From Chloroflexota bacterium (GTDB lineage: Bacteria > Chloroflexota > Limnocylindria > P2-11E): a stretch of 8,201 bases of DNA. How positions within the stretch are numbered: the stretch's first letter is position 1; every line of letters begins with the position of its first letter. Position numbers and translations under genes: made by a program. The notes beneath the pieces were generated by a model. That model ran no database searches, was not told the origin of the DNA, and was given only the letters and a program-made list of their open reading frames with translations. Positions 6,570-8,201 of the stretch are shown in pieces. Where the stretch lies: assembly GCA_005883775.1 (NCBI GenBank), contig VBEU01000173.1, forward strand, positions 1 through 8,201, read 5' to 3'.

Positions 6570-7133
6570 GTGAATAGAACGCTGCGCCTTGCGGTCATCG
6601 CCGCTCTCGCCGTCACGGCGATCGCCTCCGCCGTGGCGGTGGCACTCGAGTTGGCCGCACAGCCTGTTGCGATCACGTCGCCAATATCTGTACCGACCGC
6701 CGCTGGTACGGTGACCCCATCGAGCCTTTGGCCGGGATCGGCGCCGGCCTTGAGCGAAGCCCGCACGCCCCGGCCGTCGACCACGTGCCGGGTGCTTCCG
6801 ACTCCCAACTACCCCGAACCGCCGCACGCACCGGTGAATGGTCAGCCCAGCCTCGGCGTCCCGACTTTGCCGGGAGTGATCCTCATCAAGGTCGCGCAAT
6901 GCCGCGACATTCAGGCGATCCTCGTCAAGTACGGGCTGGCGGGTCCAGCGACCCTCTATCTGGACGTAGCTCCGTCGGACGACATGATCGCGAACGGTTT
7001 GGCGCGCTGGTACCAAGTCGTCGTGGTGCCGGGGACGGAGTCCAGGACGGTCGTCGAGCTCTACGGACACCCTGAGGACATCGAATACGTTCAGCTGATC
7101 CCAGTACCTAGTGGTCGCGCCGTAGGGGGTTAG
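6570..7133 (+). CDS. Small exported or anchored protein with protease-propeptide-like (I9/fervidolysin-type) domain
   Basis: A 187-residue protein from a GTG at 6570; the frame is open further upstream but that part overlaps the divergent gene. Residues about 6-30 form a hydrophobic signal or anchor segment after an Arg-containing start. Residues 36-100 are a Pro/Ser/Thr-rich linker. Residues about 102-180 look like a ferredoxin-like domain: PGVILIKV (101-108), a helix ending in LVKYGL (118-123), then WYQVVVVPGTE (147-157) and a helix leading to DIEYVQLIPVP (170-180). This order resembles the propeptides of subtilisin-like proteases, which act as inhibitors and folding aids, but no protease domain follows. 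C73 and C111 are the only cysteines. A GC hairpin follows the stop. The gene is real by codon use; the propeptide likeness is a judgement by eye and the function is unknown. Confidence 0.78.
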   Translation: MNRTLRLAVIAALAVTAIASAVAVALELAAQPVAITSPISVPTAAGTVTPSSLWPGSAPALSEARTPRPSTTCRVLPTPNYPEPPHAPVNGQPSLGVPTLPGVILIKVAQCRDIQAILVKYGLAGPATLYLDVAPSDDMIANGLARWYQVVVVPGTESRTVVELYGHPEDIEYVQLIPVPSGRAVGG

Positions 7134-7139
7134 GCCGAT

Positions 7140-7159
7140 CGGGGGAGGCTCTTCCCCCG
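7140..7159 (+). terminator. Terminator-like GC hairpin after the small exported protein gene
   Basis: CGGGGGA at 7140-7146 pairs with TCCCCCG at 7153-7159, with a six-base loop that may close further by a G-T pair. It begins seven bases after the stop codon at 7131-7133. No T-run follows (CCGGGGTG), so it is a candidate only. Confidence 0.42.
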
Positions 7160-7204
7160 CCGGGGTGTTCTCGACGGCCGCTTGCTGGACGACTCTCACG
7201 CCGA

Positions 7205-7496
7205 ATGGCTATGGCGCTGGACGTCGCGATCCCGGTGGTCGATCCGTACGGCAGTGTCTTCCGACTTCTGCGGTCGGTAGAGCTGCCCTTCTCGCTGTTT
7301 CGCGTGGACGACACCTCGGAAATTGCGGCCGATGCGCCTTTCGCCATCCTGAGCTCGTACCGTCGTCTACGCGGTGCAGGTGCGCGCGAACGAGCCCGCG
7401 CCGCTCATGCGAGCGATGGCCTACGTCAGCGATCGAATGCCGGTGGGCCTCATCCGCGACGTCATCGTTTCGGCGCTCTCTCGCGCGTCCGTCTAG
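7205..7496 (+). pseudogene. Small unknown coding region with an apparent frameshift
   Basis: From the ATG at 7205 one frame reads about 50 protein-like codons (MAMALDVAIPVVDPYG to PFAILSSY, ending near 7358). After this it turns Arg-rich and loses the G/C preference at third codon positions. The next frame has a stop at 7350-7352, then reads VVYAVQVRANEPAP to VIVSALSRASV from about 7362 to a TAG at 7494-7496. By hand count about nine in ten of its codons end in G or C, against under half in the original frame. Reading both halves as one protein of about 96 residues needs a single-base skip around 7353-7365, for example the extra C in TACCGTC. Causes could be a true frameshift mutation, an assembly error, or two overlapping small genes (second start GTG 7374 or ATG 7404). 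I do not recognise the family. It ends ten bases before the convergent cysteine-protein gene. Confidence 0.5.
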
Positions 7497-7506
7497 AAGC
7501 GCCGAG

Positions 7507-7680
7507 CTAGCGCGGCTCCTCGAGCACTTCGCCTGTCGCGTCGAGATAGCGATCCGGGTTTTCCTGGAAGATCCGCTTGCACTTGAGCGTATCGAACACG
7601 TAGATCCGATCCTCGTAGCGCACGCGAAGCGCGCTGTCGCCGAGCGGCGCGCCGCAGATCACGCACCGTGGCGCGCTCAC
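7507..7680 (-). CDS. 57-residue YHS/TRASH-like cysteine protein, last gene of the fabF-accB unit
   Basis: A GTG at 7680-7678 opens a 57-residue frame ending in TAG at 7507-7509. It starts MSAPRCVICGAPLG and continues YEDRIYVFDTLKCKRIF and then NPDRYLD. The pattern C6-x2-C9, an aromatic strand (Y27-V-F), C34 and F38-x3-N-P-x2-Y is that of YHS/TRASH domains, which bind metal ions such as Zn, Cu or Hg. The usual FCSxxC is here FDTLKC, so the fourth ligand would be Asp30 or absent. The GTG overlaps the accB stop as GTGA and a weak GAGGT lies upstream within accB, so it is translated with accB. Its place after a biotin carrier gene is not one I know. Possible roles are metal sensing or a structural zinc site; neither is shown. 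Confidence 0.85.
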   Translation of the reverse strand: MSAPRCVICGAPLGDSALRVRYEDRIYVFDTLKCKRIFQENPDRYLDATGEVLEEPR

Positions 7681-8132
7681 GCCGGCTCGACCTCGAGCAA
7701 CGGCTGGTGCGCGCGAACGAGCTGTCCGTTCTCGGCGAAGATGCGGCGCACCTGTCCCGAGGCTGTCGAGCGGATCTCGTTGAAAAGCTTCATCGCCTCG
7801 ATGAGCCCGATGACGTCGCCGGACTGGACGTTCGAACCGACCTGTACGAAAGCTTCCGTCTGCGGCGACGACGCGCGATAGAAGATCCCGGTGAGCGGCG
7901 CGTTCACCGTCGGAAGCTCCTTCGCCGGAGGTGCCGGCGCTGCGGGAGCGGTCTGGGGCGCGTCGCCGGCAGCGGGCGCGCTCGCCGCGACGCGGGCGCC
8001 GTCTTTGACGACGCGGACGCGCACACCGCCGCGCTTCACCTCGAGCTCGCTCACCTCGGCGTTGGCGAGGCGTTCGAGGAGTTCGGTCACGAGCGCGTTG
8101 GCATCAGCGCGGACCTTCCGGGGGTCGGGCAT
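7677..8132 (-). CDS. accB: Biotin carboxyl carrier protein of acetyl-CoA carboxylase
   Basis: A 151-residue carrier subunit (E. coli AccB has 156) of acetyl-CoA carboxylase, which makes malonyl-CoA for fatty-acid synthesis in the cytoplasm. Residues about 8-45 are the typical N-terminal helix and strand (LVTELLERLANAEVSELEV). Residues 46-72 are an Ala/Pro linker. Residues 73-150 are the biotinyl domain, with the thumb-type insertion (SPQTEAF, 89-95) that marks bacterial AccB. The biotin-accepting lysine is K115 in E112-A-M-K115. The ATG start follows a Shine-Dalgarno GGGAGG and shares one base with the fabF stop (TGATG). No accC follows: the next gene in the same direction is the small cysteine protein. 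Biotin ligase and the carboxylase subunits must be encoded elsewhere. Confidence 0.97.
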   Translation of the reverse strand: MPDPRKVRADANALVTELLERLANAEVSELEVKRGGVRVRVVKDGARVAASAPAAGDAPQTAPAAPAPPAKELPTVNAPLTGIFYRASSPQTEAFVQVGSNVQSGDVIGLIEAMKLFNEIRSTASGQVRRIFAENGQLVRAHQPLLEVEPA

Positions 8133-8201
8133 CAGGCGGCCTCCCGACGGAGGACGAGGGCGACGTTGTGGCCGCCGAACCCCATCGAGTTCGAGAGCGA
8201 C
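8132..8201 (-). CDS. fabF: 3-oxoacyl-ACP synthase II, C-terminal end only
   Basis: Only the last 22 codons and the TGA are in the window: SLSNSMGFGGHNVALVLRRE and two alanines. NS-x-GFGG-x-N is the glycine-rich C-terminal signature of beta-ketoacyl-ACP synthases of the KAS I/II type, which extend the acyl chain with malonyl-ACP. The following accB supports FabF of fatty-acid synthesis rather than a polyketide enzyme. The catalytic Cys and both His residues lie outside the window, so FabB/FabF cannot be told apart with certainty. Confidence 0.9.
   Translation of the reverse strand, partial: SLSNSMGFGGHNVALVLRREAA
8140..8145 (-). promoter_or_regulatory. Shine-Dalgarno site of accB inside the end of fabF
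   Basis: The minus strand reads GGGAGG, with seven bases between it and the ATG at 8132. It lies in the last codons of fabF, so accB probably has efficient initiation of its own in addition to coupling through TGATG. Confidence 0.7.

Noticed and set aside
7165..7881. 238-codon plus-strand frame running across the short frameshifted gene, the cysteine-protein gene and accB
   Set aside because: It crosses three regions with better coding evidence and its sequence is Arg/Ser/Cys-rich without motifs.

Overview
The window is GC-rich, gene-dense bacterial DNA with many GTG starts and genes that abut or overlap by a few bases. No rRNA, tRNA, CRISPR array or transposase is visible. The tetratricopeptide (TPR) protein with an acidic tail, the secreted propeller proteins with Pro/Thr linkers, and a detached MgtE-type regulator next to a divergent Nramp protein together suggest a high-GC member of the Chloroflexota or a related phylum. 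That is an inference from style and remembered families; no marker gene here settles the taxon.

Left part (1-2701, minus strand): a TPR protein with a D/E-rich tail is followed, with a GTGA start/stop overlap, by a lipoprotein that carries a SPOR-like domain and a C-terminal beta-propeller. A further minus-strand gene may begin at the left edge. Middle (2784-5233, plus strand): divergent from the TPR gene is a two-gene unit. The first gene is a soluble protein with two PRC-barrel-like segments, an MgtE N-domain and a CBS pair, but no membrane domain. The second, again joined by a GTGA overlap, is an Nramp-fold transporter whose metal-site motifs read DAGG and TPY instead of DPGN and MPH. The pair looks like a Mg2+ (or other hard divalent cation) transport and sensing module in which the MgtE regulatory half is coupled to a different membrane protein.

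Next (5230-6498, minus strand) is a membrane-anchored propeller protein that is convergent with the transporter; the two stop codons share one CTAG. It is divergent from a small exported protein (6570-7133, plus strand) whose C-terminal domain resembles the propeptides of subtilisin-like proteases. At 7205-7496 lies a short plus-strand coding region that changes reading frame about halfway, probably a frameshifted gene or an assembly error.

Right end (7507-8201, minus strand): fabF (only its last 22 codons are present), accB and a 57-residue YHS/TRASH-like cysteine protein follow each other with TGATG and GTGA junctions. This is a fatty-acid synthesis operon with an unexpected small metal-binding-type protein at its end.

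The strongest leads are the split MgtE regulator plus divergent Nramp pair and the accB-linked cysteine protein. The functions of the two propeller proteins, the TPR protein and the protease-propeptide-like protein are not known from sequence.
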